Source: Flectonema sp. DT1601 (lineage: Eukaryota > Euglenozoa > Diplonemea > Diplonemida > Diplonemidae). Taken from it: a stretch of DNA of 64,000 nucleotides. A program made the position numbers and the translations under genes. Where the stretch lies: contig OZ025858.1 of assembly GCA_964019425.1 (NCBI GenBank), positions 531,728 through 595,727 on the forward strand, read 5' to 3'. Below are positions 20,101 to 29,772 of this stretch, piece by piece. Every line of letters starts with the position of its first letter. Position 1 is the first letter of the stretch. Below the pieces are notes generated by a model. That model was not told where the DNA came from. It was given only the letters and a program-made list of their open reading frames with translations, and searched no databases.

Positions 20101-20985
20101 ATGATCCTAATCAATCCAGTTGTCAGAAGGTCAGCAATCCGCACAGCCAGAAGACACAACAGTAGTAGCAGTGAAGAAGTTCATGAAGATTGGCCAAAAG
20201 AAATTCCAATGACGGGAGATCAAAAGGTAAAATGGATGGAAGCAACTGGTTTTAATAGAAAGAGTTTTCTTAAAGGAGTATATCAAGCTTATTCTATCAT
20301 GGGTCACGTAATAAAGAATGGTGACGGTGATTGTGAAAGGTGGGACAACATACCAATAGACGACGGTGTTATAAACAAATGGAAAACTCTTCACTCAAAA
20401 ACTGATGAACGCAATAACGCACTTCTGGCTCAACGGATAGCTACCCCAAGTGATACACTACTTGGTATTCATATAAAAGAATTAACTCTTAAAGACGATG
20501 ATCTGTTTGCTAAAGTCACTCTCATTGTCTCACCTGATCCTGAAGTACTCTTCGGTAACGATCTACCCCCAGCTGTTTCTTTATTCGAAAGCGTGAAAAC
20601 TGAAGATCCGAAAGTACTTGCGAGTAAGTTTCTCGATATCTTCTACGAAGTTTGTATGTAACTTTTGATTTGTTCTTCCTTTTTATTTATGTTTATCTGT
20701 GAAGCAATATACAAAACAAAACAACAACCAGACATAGAGAACCGTCTACCAGGTCTTTCAGAACAAGTAATAAGCACTTGGGATAGCTTTAAAGACAATC
20801 ACAATCCTCAAGAGCCAATTAGCGTAAGTTGGATGTTGTACTTCTCTCTTTGGTATGTGAAGCGACTACCCGCACCTCGGAGGTGTAAGGATTGGGTGTT
20901 TAGAAGAAACTCAAACGGTGAATGGTTCTTACACGACGTGAAGATACAGAACTCGAGATACATTGGATCTGCTGTCTCATCTTAA
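20101..20985 (+). CDS. Mitochondrial Tim44/mL45-like protein, two exons
   Basis: Exons 20101-20653 and 20705-20985 flank a 51-nt GTATGT...AAG intron and join in frame to 277 residues. The first 25 residues look like a mitochondrial presequence: hydrophobic MILINPVV, then Arg-rich RRSAIRTARRHN and a Ser run, without acids. The body has the feel of the Tim44-like fold shared by Tim44 and ribosomal protein mL45: RKSFLKGVYQAYSIMGHVIKNGD, a helical middle, LGIHIKELTLKDDDLFAKVTL, and a final strand-rich block WYVKRLPAPRRCKDWVFRRN..GEWFLHDVKI. Similarity is by eye and weak, so a ribosomal, import or lineage-specific role cannot be separated. The intron acceptor follows pyrimidine-rich sequence, unlike the A-rich MIOS acceptors. 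Confidence 0.55.
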
Positions 20986-21641
20986 TCCGTCTCGTCAAAT
21001 AGTGGAACTATTATTTACTGGAGACTTATCTTGACTACCCACTGGGGGTTAATTAGCATTGCTGCTGTCCGAAAAAAATATATTTCGGCAGGCGATGGTC
21101 AATGGATAATAAAAAAACGAACGAGGGGAGACTTCTTCTTCCCGTTAATTTGGTTCTCTCCTTTGTGAGAAAGTTAAAGGTAACCTAGTTGTGCCGTCGA
21201 CAAAACGGGTTCCTCACCAAGACTTCAGACGTATTCATATCAAAAATACTTACATTTCGTCAAGTAAGCTCAACGTGCTTATTCTAAAGAATGAATTGAA
21301 GCCTTCAGAGAAAAAGAAACACAACAACAACAACAACAACAAAATCTAAACTTTTAACTGCTTGTCAGCTCTGCATTAACCGTTTCATCATATGTGGTAA
21401 GGTACGTTACAGGAATTATCAGCATTGAGGAGGGAAAAAAAAAAAAAAAAGAACTATTTTTTTTTTTTTTAAAATGGAAAAGTACTTCTTCAACTCGTCT
21501 TTTTATTATTTTTAAGATCGCACAGCACATCTGATGTCCAGAGAGGAGGTGGTTGAAGTGGAGTCGATTTAGTTTTGTGAAATTTCCTTAGTTATTATTT
21601 TATAGTAATTAGTACCCCACTCAGGTTGTGTTTTACACTCA
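20986..21641. other. Intergenic region with a hairpin and (CAA)n
   Basis: CCGAAA/TTTCGG (21069-21074 with 21083-21088, 8-nt AT loop) forms a terminator-like hairpin 85 nt after the previous stop codon. A short CAA microsatellite lies near 21321-21342. CCCACTCAG ends at 21624, 17 nt before the next ATG. No gene seen. Confidence 0.5.
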
Positions 21642-23018
21642 ATGAAAATTGTTGCTCTGTCGAGGTGTAGTACGTCAGAGATCACAAAATATGAAGCGGC
21701 AATTCGAAAACTGGGAGGGGCAATTCACATCCGAGAGAAGAAGGTAAAAGAAGATGTAGATGAGGTACGTCAACGTTGGGGTCAAGTAACCCACTGCGTT
21801 CAGAGTGTAAACGATGAGTACACTTTTCAAGATCTGGTCTGTAGTATTCTCGGGAAATGGGTCCTCAGTAAAGGTTGGCTAACAGCCTCAATAAAGAACA
21901 ACAGATGGATGGAAGAACACATGTATTGCACACCACAACAGCCGGTCCGACTCCCTTCGAATGCGAAACTTTTTATTACCCGAAAATTCTTCGCAAGAGA
22001 AGAGAGACCAGATCACTGGGGTGTAATCATGAGGTTGTTATTTGATCTGGCGGGTGGCAACGGTTGTTCTGATCAAGAAGAGGCAACACATTTATTAATT
22101 AGTAAACAATGTGACCCTGGTTGGTATATTGGGGTTCCAGGAACAAATAAAGATGCGATCGCATTGACACTTCCAGAAATGGTGAAGTGGTTTCGTTACG
22201 GAGGTGATGCTTCTGATTATGGAGTTTGCACAAATGACATGCACCACCCGGTCAGGATGACTGCAACAGAAAGAGAACATTTGCAAACAATAAAATTAAA
22301 CACAATTGCCAAATCACGAAATCCATCTCCAACTTGTGAATCTTTTCTTGACGTTCACAATCGTGATACCTCAGAGTTGATTGACGTAAACCGAAAGCGA
22401 AGTTGCCGAGAACGAGCAGCAAAACCTTCTCGTTCTGACATGGCACTTCGACATGCTTCCGGGAAGACTCCCCTGCAGCCCGTTGCCTTAGAACTTGAAG
22501 CGGAACAACTTGAAACCCCCCCTCCGTCTAAAAGAGTTAAAAGAAAAACACCACCGACGCGGACAACAGCAGCGAAGCGAGCAAAGCCCCCTCGTCCTCC
22601 GAGGAAAGAGGGGAGGAAGGACCCTTCTGTTTGTTTAGAAAAGGTTCAGATATTTAAGAAGTTTGACCCCGTTGAAATCAGAACTGAGTCGGGTGAATGG
22701 AAGTGCTCTGTCGTAGTAGCAACACATCCGACAGGAGATTACAGTGTTGCCTTTGGTAAGGAAGCGACTGTTATTCGAGTAGTCAAATCTCAAATACGAC
22801 CTCGCGTCCTCCCCCCGCCTGTTGTTCTCACTCCGAACGCAGCCCGATGTAAACAATTGTCTTCGTCACCAACGCCTACTATAAAAAGTTTTTACAACAA
22901 TATTCATAAATACTCTTTATCCCCTGCTGCTCGAGTTCCTATTTCTGTATCGCCAGTTCCGCGATTTCCCAGCTGCGTTAGGTCAGCGTCAGCAGAGGAG
23001 CATTACAGCGGATTCTAA
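21642..23018 (+). CDS. BRCT-domain protein, unit 1 (complete copy)
   Basis: A 458-residue, probably nuclear, phosphopeptide-binding protein of the DNA-damage or replication type. Residues 1-90 fit one BRCT domain: GGAIHIREK, VTHCV and WVLSKGWLTASIKNNRWMEEHMY with the conserved W of the last helix. Residues 105-190 look like a second: AKLFITRKFFAR, LFDLAGGNG, EATHLLISK, ALTLPEMVKWF. The middle (225-330) is basic and proline-rich with likely nuclear-localisation stretches (KRVKRKTPPTRTTAAKRAKPPRPPR, broken here by P and T). Residues 337-387 resemble a Tudor/agenet module (VEIRTESGEWKCSVVVATHP, GDYSVAF, VVKSQIRP). Start ATG 21642 follows CAG at 21624. The tandem-unit junction falls inside this gene after about codon 23, so only this copy has the true N-terminus. 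Confidence 0.8.
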   Translation: MKIVALSRCSTSEITKYEAAIRKLGGAIHIREKKVKEDVDEVRQRWGQVTHCVQSVNDEYTFQDLVCSILGKWVLSKGWLTASIKNNRWMEEHMYCTPQQPVRLPSNAKLFITRKFFAREERPDHWGVIMRLLFDLAGGNGCSDQEEATHLLISKQCDPGWYIGVPGTNKDAIALTLPEMVKWFRYGGDASDYGVCTNDMHHPVRMTATEREHLQTIKLNTIAKSRNPSPTCESFLDVHNRDTSELIDVNRKRSCRERAAKPSRSDMALRHASGKTPLQPVALELEAEQLETPPPSKRVKRKTPPTRTTAAKRAKPPRPPRKEGRKDPSVCLEKVQIFKKFDPVEIRTESGEWKCSVVVATHPTGDYSVAFGKEATVIRVVKSQIRPRVLPPPVVLTPNAARCKQLSSSPTPTIKSFYNNIHKYSLSPAARVPISVSPVPRFPSCVRSASAEEHYSGF

Positions 23019-25147
23019 CATTGCGGTTAAGGAGAAGGACAACTCTTGTTAACACCAAACATTTGGAAAAATGAAATACTCTTCTGCTGCTGCGGTGCAT
23101 TTTTTCTAACAAATAAAGTTCTCCGTTGGCTGTTTTCATAAAACCATCTCTCATCATTTTTTATAGGGAAAACCTACAGATCCACCCGCAGGTTTGGGGA
23201 AACGTACACTACGGTCACGACCTTGTGTAACTTTTTTTGACCCCTGGATATGTGTTTAAATCCGCAAAATTGAAGACGACGCAAATTGTCGAGTGGTATG
23301 CATCCAGAAAAAATTCCGCCCGGAATAGAGGGCTACCGATTTTAGAAAATGGCTACACAAGGCCTTCAAAAAAAGCTACACAAGGCCGTGACCGTAGTAT
23401 ACGTTTCTCCAAACCTGGGGGGTGGATCTGTAGGTTATCCCTTTTTATAAAATGAAAAAAAATCTGCTTTTCTTTGAAACATGCTGAAGGGAAAGTTATG
23501 ACTCTGTCGGAATTGAAGTAAAAATATTTTCATACCTCCCTAATTATATTCCAAAGGTTCCACTTTTGTTGTTCAGTTTTTGGTGTCCTAAAGAGTTCCC
23601 TCTGAAATATATTTTACAGTGAACTCCCCCATCAGGATACTCGACCTGAGAGCCAGTGATGGAGTCTTGTTACGGAACTCTCTTTGTACTTTAATAATCA
23701 TATGGATGATAGAATGTGATTTATTTCTTTTTGGTACACCAGATGGATCCACAACTTTCTACTACCTGTAGACAATCTCTCATTCATTATAATGTTGGCA
23801 GCAAATCTATTCATTAAGCTCTCAGAACATTACGGGTATAAAAAATAAACGAGAAGCTAATTTCTTTTTATTATTTGGTGTCACTTCTTGTTATCCCTCT
23901 CGGCGGGGTTCCCAGGCGGCGATACTTCATCTTTCAACTCGAATAGCATCAAAGTTGAAGCTGAAGTATCATAAGCCAACCTTCTTTAAGTGAAGACAAA
24001 CTAATCCATGGTTCAGATGTTTCTTTATAAATTTTCATTCCCTTACAGGCTGACATTAATAAAGAGTTGTTGAGAGTAGCTGGGGGCTGGACACGCATTT
24101 ATTTATTTTATTTTATTTTTTTTTTTTTTTTTTTGAATATTTCTATTTGCTCTCTAGTTGCCATAAAGCTCAAACCCTCGGAACAACAAGGCTCCTCGAA
24201 GTGTTACGCTCGCCAGTCCATTCGGACTCGTATAGACCCGGTTGAGTATCCCAGATTTGGATGTGAATTTGATTGAAGCCACTCGCCGAAGCTAGTCTTG
24301 GCCCGCGTCGCTGAACTGAATCAAACCAACTTCTTACTTTTAGGTTAAATCGGTCTCAGCGACTGCAAAAAAACAAAACAAACGTTTCATGTGTGTTTGT
24401 AAGGGGTTTTCTGATTTCCGAGTAGCAGTGCCAAGCCCTATGCAAGTGATTCTTTAACCCCATTATACTTCACCCCTCAGGAATTACCAAACAAGATCAA
24501 AGGCTCAATTATGTTTTCTTAGTATGTTCATGTGTAGCTCTTCCTGAAGGAATAGGAATTTAAAAATTCACCAGGGTTTAAGATTGTAGTTTTTATACCA
24601 CAGCAATATATGACGCAGAGCCCTAGAGGAGAACAGGACCCTGGAGAGCGGAATGCAAATTTCTCTTCTTCCATAAACAATCCTCCCCTGACTGAGAATG
24701 ATGTGAACAAAAAGAAAAAAAACATCAACGAGTTCGCAAATATTGCGAACTATGATGTGCTTTACCTCCCCTTTTGGAATCTGATTGAGGAGAAGAGAAT
24801 CTAAAATATAACTTTCACGTTCCCCCTCCCCAGCCAGGAAAGACAATCATGAGTTTTCTTGATGAGATTAAAATGCTTTGAAAACGATGGTTAGTTAAGA
24901 TAGTGGGTCGAGTTGTTACGTTTTGAAATATTTTATAAAACATTCACAACAGGTGTCATTTATATCTTTGGGATGCCAGGGACGCAAGTTGGGTTGAGTG
25001 ATTGGTTTTTGAAGTTAAATTAGAATCTTAGATACTGCGGATCGTATTTATAGTTGTTGTCGCGTCTGGTGTTTGGAACACAACATCCACACATTCTTTA
25101 CGCAGCAGCCATATATTGACAGCCGGTAACTCAAAAAAAAAGTAACA
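23019..25147. other. Unit 1 spacer between BRCT and LRR genes
   Basis: Besides the MITE it holds an AT-rich region with a T-run (about 24117-24134), a hairpin AGTCC/GGACT near 24214-24227 inside a GC-richer 130-nt patch, and a 64-codon frame at 24610-24804. That frame is disrupted by an insertion in unit 3, so it is probably not coding. GACAG ends at 25122, 25 nt before the LRR start. Confidence 0.5.
23166..23441. mobile_element. MITE with 64-65 bp terminal inverted repeats, unit 1 copy
   Basis: A 276-bp non-coding element. The left end, starting GGGAAAACCTACAGATCCAC, is the imperfect reverse complement of the right end 23377-23441, which finishes GGTTATCCC. The 8-bp direct repeat TTTTTATA flanks both sides (23158-23165 and 23442-23449), the target-duplication length of hAT elements. 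It carries no transposase, so it is a MITE. The 72-codon frame across it is incidental. Confidence 0.8.
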
Positions 25148-26899
25148 ATGGAAATCTTTGTGACGTGTCCGGATTGGGGACTCCCCGCAGTGACAGTGAC
25201 GACTGGTGCTGATTCAGTTGTGAGCGACGTGTTGACGGCGGCGGCTGGAGAGTGGGATGTCGATCCGGAGGAAGTTGAACTCTCGTTTGCTGGTGATGCC
25301 CTTCGCGAAACTGATCGGCTGGCAGATCATGGAGTGGTTGCAAACAGCGAGTTGGAAATGGCGAAGAAGCAGTTTAGGATATTCAGTAAAAGCTGGTTTG
25401 TTGATGTTAGAAAAAGGGAGAAGCTGCTTCTTTGGATCAGAGACCACATTACAGAAAATTTATGTCTGGACACCCCCACATTTACAGAGGATGGTTGCCT
25501 CACTGTTGACAGTAACCTGCTTCCTTCAGATGCCGAACAAGTTGCTTTCTTCAATTCAAATTGCAACACAGACATCTCACTAGTTACCACTATTGGTGAT
25601 CATTTCTTGTATTCCTGTGAACAAATCACTTCTCTTGACCTTTCAGGTCTTAAAAGTGTCACCACAATTGGTGATAATTTCTTGCTTTCCTGTGAACAAA
25701 TCACTTCTCTTGACCTTTCAGGTCTTAATAGTGTCACCACTATTGGGAATGATTTCTTGTCTTACTGTGAACAAATCACTTCTCTTGACCTTTCAGGTCT
25801 TAAAAGTGTCACCACATTTGGTGTTAATTTCTTGTATGCCTGTAAACAAATCACTTCTCTTGACCTTTCAGGTCTTAAAAGTGTCACCACAATTAGTAGT
25901 TTTTTCTTATCTCGCTGTAATCAAATCACTTCTCTTGACCTTTCAGGTCTTAATAGTGTCACCACTATTGGGAACGGTTTCTTGTCTTGCTGTAAACAAA
26001 TCACTTCTCTTGACCTTTCAGGTCTTAGTAGTGTCACCACAACTGGTGATGAGTTCTTGTCTCACTGTGAACAAATCACTTCTCTTGACCTTTCAGGTCT
26101 TAAAAGTGTCACCACAATTGGTTATCATTTCTTGTATGCCTGTGAACAAATCACTTTTCTTGACCTTTCAGGTCTTAAAAGTGTCACCACAATTAGTAGT
26201 TATTTCTTATCTAGCTGTGAACAAATCACTTCTCTTGACCTTTCAGGTCTTAGTAGTGTCACCGCTATTGAAAATTCTTTCTTGTCTTGCTGTGAACAAA
26301 TCACTTCTCTCGACCTTTCAGGTCTTAAAAGTGTCACCGCTATTGGGAATTCTTTCTTGTCTTGCTGTAAACAAATCACTTCTCTTGACCTTTCAGGTCT
26401 TAGTAGTGTCACCGCTATTGATTATTTTTTCTTGTCTTGCTGTGAACAAATCACTTCTCTTGACCTTTCAGGTCTTAGTAGTGTCACCACTATTGATTAT
26501 TCTTTCTTGTCTTGCTGTGAACAAATCACTTCTCTCGACCTTTCAGGTCTTAAAAGTGTCACCACAATTAGTAGTTATTTCTTATCTCGCTGTAATCAAA
26601 TCACTTCTCTTGACCTTTCAGGTCTTAACAGTGTCACCACAATTGGTGATGAGTTCTTGTCTCACTGTAAACAAATCACTTCTCTTGACCTTTCAGGTCT
26701 TAATAGTGTCACCACAATTGGTGATTATTTCTTATCTCGCTGTAATCAAATCACTTCTCTTGACCTTTCAGGTCTTAGTAGTGTCACCACTATTAGTGAT
26801 CTTTTTCTCAGTGAATGCAACGCTCTTGAATCTGTCCAGCTGCCTGAAAGTAATAGCGCTCTCTTTGAGAAGTCTGTGAAAGCAGCTATTGATCATTAA
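25148..26899 (+). CDS. Ubiquitin-like / BspA-type leucine-rich-repeat protein, unit 1
   Basis: A 583-residue protein with an N-terminal ubiquitin-like domain (1-72: MEIFVTCPDWGLPAVTVTT, a helix ending in AAGEWDVDPEEV, ELSFAGDALRETD, GVVANSELEM) and a helical linker (73-145). Sixteen full 25-residue LRRs follow, consensus ITSLDLSGLxSVTTIGDxFLSxC, capped by LESVQLPESNSALFEK. The pattern matches LRR_5/BspA-like repeats, with the invariant Cys near the repeat end. No signal peptide or membrane segment, so it is cytosolic. Function unknown; a recognition or scaffold surface is likely from the fold. Repeats are 75 nt and nearly identical in DNA, so copy number should change easily. The Ubl-plus-solenoid plan is shared with the ankyrin gene at 1.6 kb. 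Confidence 0.85.
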   Translation: MEIFVTCPDWGLPAVTVTTGADSVVSDVLTAAAGEWDVDPEEVELSFAGDALRETDRLADHGVVANSELEMAKKQFRIFSKSWFVDVRKREKLLLWIRDHITENLCLDTPTFTEDGCLTVDSNLLPSDAEQVAFFNSNCNTDISLVTTIGDHFLYSCEQITSLDLSGLKSVTTIGDNFLLSCEQITSLDLSGLNSVTTIGNDFLSYCEQITSLDLSGLKSVTTFGVNFLYACKQITSLDLSGLKSVTTISSFFLSRCNQITSLDLSGLNSVTTIGNGFLSCCKQITSLDLSGLSSVTTTGDEFLSHCEQITSLDLSGLKSVTTIGYHFLYACEQITFLDLSGLKSVTTISSYFLSSCEQITSLDLSGLSSVTAIENSFLSCCEQITSLDLSGLKSVTAIGNSFLSCCKQITSLDLSGLSSVTAIDYFFLSCCEQITSLDLSGLSSVTTIDYSFLSCCEQITSLDLSGLKSVTTISSYFLSRCNQITSLDLSGLNSVTTIGDEFLSHCKQITSLDLSGLNSVTTIGDYFLSRCNQITSLDLSGLSSVTTISDLFLSECNALESVQLPESNSALFEKSVKAAIDH

Positions 26900-28464
26900 G
26901 GTGGTGATGGCTTCTTAAACATTTGTTTTTTTTATTTCTATTTCTGTGGGTGGAAACAAGTGGAAAGTGAAACGAAGAACGTATTATACTGTTGTGAAAC
27001 TGATATCAATTTCTGTAGCTGATGATGAAATATTTCTTCGAAAAAGGAAAAGTCGCACATCCTTCCCGAGCAAGGCATTCTCTTATGTGAGGAACAAATA
27101 ATCAAAAAAAAAAAAAAAAAACCGTTCCGATTAGCCTTAACTGAAAGAGAAGGAAGATAGAATACTGCCAACCATTATGGAATAACATCGTTATGTAACA
27201 TGTGGGAGTTAAATTCTGAAAGTTTGAAATTCGTGTCGAAATGATCAATAGATAATCGTTGATCTGTTTTTCCCTTTTGAGTTTGTCGCATTCGTGTGTT
27301 TGTTATGTTTAATGTAAAGCTCCCATAACTATGAACTTTTCTTTTTTTTTTTTATGTTTTGGTTTAATGCAATTTTTATAATAAACTAAAAGAGAAATAT
27401 TCTAACCTCCCTACTTGTCTGTTGGTACAGTTCCATCTTTCTTTTGGAACAAGTAATTAGTGATTGTTTCTTAAGTAGTTGTTTTTAGTTCCAACTTACA
27501 CATGATGAAATACAAAGATTCCACTGACTTGCATTAAAGTAAAATTCTTCTGTGGCAGGGAAGTATTCTTGTGGATGAACTCGCGAGTTTGAAAAGAAAT
27601 CTCCAAATTTGCGAGAATATTTCTCTTTTTATATTCCAATTCTTAAGTCCTTCATTCTTCAGATAAACTGACTTCAATCAACAATCTTAAAGTCATCTTA
27701 TTGAGTTATCTGACATTGAAGTTTCCACTTCAGAGTGTTTTTGTGAGGAAGAAACTAGTCGCGTACATCGAAAGGAAACAAGTTTCTCACTAATGGGTTC
27801 TGCGAAGAACCATGTTATGGAAGAACTCATTGATAATTCATATAAAGCTACCGACTTGAATATTGTTATAGACGACCTTTCTATAGTAGATGCACTGAAC
27901 AATCCAGGCTTTCTAAATTAATTCCTTTCCCGGGTTAAGTCGCCTCTTGCGGTGAAATCCCCTGGGTAGATAAAGAACGTTTCTTTCCTCTAGTGTAATT
28001 GTCTTATTTTATTTTATTAGTATCATTTCTCTTTCTCATCATTACTTTATTTTTTATTTTCTGATCTAATGTGGCGTTATCAGCTCTAACACTGTCTGCT
28101 CACGTGGGCGGTGGGTTTAGGTAGTCATTTGTTTCAGGTTATTCTACGTCTGTGAGAGTCTCACGGTTGCTGGATCCTACTTGCTAATCGCCCGTTCTTC
28201 TGCTGATTATTTTCATTGTGATCCGAGTGTGATTTCTTTTTTTTTTGCGAAATCAATTATTCCCTTTATCAGACTCTACTCCCACTTCTCTTCCCCTAAC
28301 TACTACTGCAGAAGTAATCTGCACCCCTTCGTAGTGTAGATATTTCTTTGTTGGATACAATTCTGGTGTTTGTCTTGACCTTCAATCTTAACATATAATT
28401 CTTTCTCAGGTGGCAATATAGTGATGGAAAGCAAATTACTCATTTCCTCCTCATTTCAGCAAAC
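26900..28464. other. Unit 1 spacer after the LRR gene, with exon-like segments
   Basis: Mostly AT-rich. Two adjacent open segments look protein-like: one after a CAG near 27560 begins GSILVDELASLKRNLQICEN; the next, about 27694-27921, includes CFCEEETSRVHRKE and HVMEELIDNSYKATDLNIVI and ends in a stop. No complete gene can be assembled with confidence. They may be relics of a gene carried in the unit, or 3' exons with unrecognised splicing. The same segments recur in units 2 and 3. Confidence 0.3.
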
Positions 28465-28662
28465 CTGGGAGGGGCAATTCACATCCGAGAGAAGAAGGTA
28501 AAAGAAGATGTAGATGAGGTACGTCAACGTTGGGGTCAAGTAACCCACTGCGTTCAGAGTGTAAACGATGAGTACACTTTTCAAGATCTGGTCTGTAGTA
28601 TTCTCGGGAAATGGGTCCTCAGTAAAGGTTGGCTAACAGCCTCAATAAAGAACAACAGATGG

Positions 28663-29772
28663 ATGGAAGAACACATGTATTGCACACCACAACAGCCGGT
28701 CCGACTCCCTTCGAATGCGAAACTTTTTATTACCCGAAAATTCTTCGCAAGAGAAGAGAGACCAGATCACTGGGGTGTAATCATGAGGTTGTTATTTGAT
28801 CTGGCGGGTGGCAACGGTTGTTCTGATCAAGAAGAGGCAACACATTTATTAATTAGTAAACAATGTGACCCTGGTTGGTATATTGGGGTTCCAGGAACAA
28901 ATAAAGATGCGATCGCATTGACACTTCCAGAAATGGTGAAGTGGTTTCGTTACGGAGGTGATGCTTCTGATTATGGAGTTTGCACAAATGACATGCACCA
29001 CCCGGTCAGGATGACTGCAACAGAAAGAGAACATTTGCAAACAATAAAATTAAACACAATTGCCAAATCACGAAATCCATCTCCAACTTGTGAATCTTTT
29101 CTTGACGTTCACAATCGTGATACCTCAGAGTTGATTGACGTAAACCGAAAGCGAAGTTGCCGAGAACGAGCAGCAAAACCTTCTCGTTCTGACATGGCAC
29201 TTCGACATGCTTCCGGGAAGACTCCCCTGCAGCCCGTTGCCTTAGAACTTGAAGCGGAACAACTTGAAACCCCCCCTCCGTCTAAAAGAGTTAAAAGAAA
29301 AACACCACCGACGCGGACAACAGCAGCGAAGCGAGCAAAGCCCCCTCGTCCTCCGAGGAAAGAGGGAAGGAAGGACCCTTCTGTTTGTTTAGAAAAGGTT
29401 CAGATATTTAAGAAGTTTGACCCCGTTGAAATCAGAACTGAGTCGGGTGAATGGAAGTGCTCTGTCGTAGTAGCAACACATCCGACAGGAGATTACAGTG
29501 TTGCCTTTGGTAAGGAAGCGACTGTTATTCGAGTAGTCAAATCTCAAATACGACCTCGCGTCCTCCCCCCGCCTGTTGTTCTCACTCCGAACGCAGCCCG
29601 ATGTAAACAATTGTCTTCGTCACCAACGCCTACTATAAAAAGTTTTTACAACAATATTCATAAATACTCTTTATCCCCTGCTGCTCGAGTTCCTATTTCT
29701 GTATCGCCAGTTCCGCGATTTCCCAGCTGCGTTAGGTCAGCGTCAGCAGAGGAGCATTACAGCGGATTCTAA
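28663..29772 (+). CDS. BRCT-domain protein, unit 2, N-terminally truncated copy
   Basis: From the first in-frame Met (residue 90 of the unit 1 protein) the 369 residues are identical to the complete copy by eye, so BRCT 2, the basic Pro-rich linker and the Tudor-like module are kept. Upstream the frame stays open across the duplication junction (28465) into foreign sequence reading DGKQITHFLLISAN before the native LGGAIH, so most of BRCT 1 could still be translated if an upstream exon or non-ATG start supplies it. The nearest upstream ATG after a TTTCTCAG acceptor (about 28410) is in another phase and gives a 24-codon frame. Expression is therefore doubtful. Confidence 0.6.
   Translation: MEEHMYCTPQQPVRLPSNAKLFITRKFFAREERPDHWGVIMRLLFDLAGGNGCSDQEEATHLLISKQCDPGWYIGVPGTNKDAIALTLPEMVKWFRYGGDASDYGVCTNDMHHPVRMTATEREHLQTIKLNTIAKSRNPSPTCESFLDVHNRDTSELIDVNRKRSCRERAAKPSRSDMALRHASGKTPLQPVALELEAEQLETPPPSKRVKRKTPPTRTTAAKRAKPPRPPRKEGRKDPSVCLEKVQIFKKFDPVEIRTESGEWKCSVVVATHPTGDYSVAFGKEATVIRVVKSQIRPRVLPPPVVLTPNAARCKQLSSSPTPTIKSFYNNIHKYSLSPAARVPISVSPVPRFPSCVRSASAEEHYSGF

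Noticed and set aside
19938-20165. 75-codon frame before the Tim44-like gene
   Set aside because: Overlaps the real first exon in a different phase and crosses the likely acceptor at 20083.
23237-23455. 72-codon frame repeated in all units
   Set aside because: Lies almost entirely inside the MITE and its inverted repeat.
24610-24804. 64-codon frame in the unit spacer
   Set aside because: Interrupted by a palindromic insertion in unit 3; no family resemblance; no good acceptor upstream.
25593-26879. Second long + strand frame through the LRR array (NKSLLLTFQVL repeats), also in units 2 and 3
   Set aside because: 75 nt is a multiple of three, so an alternative phase free of stops stays open through all repeats. 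The Ubl-LRR frame has the domain logic and the proper start.
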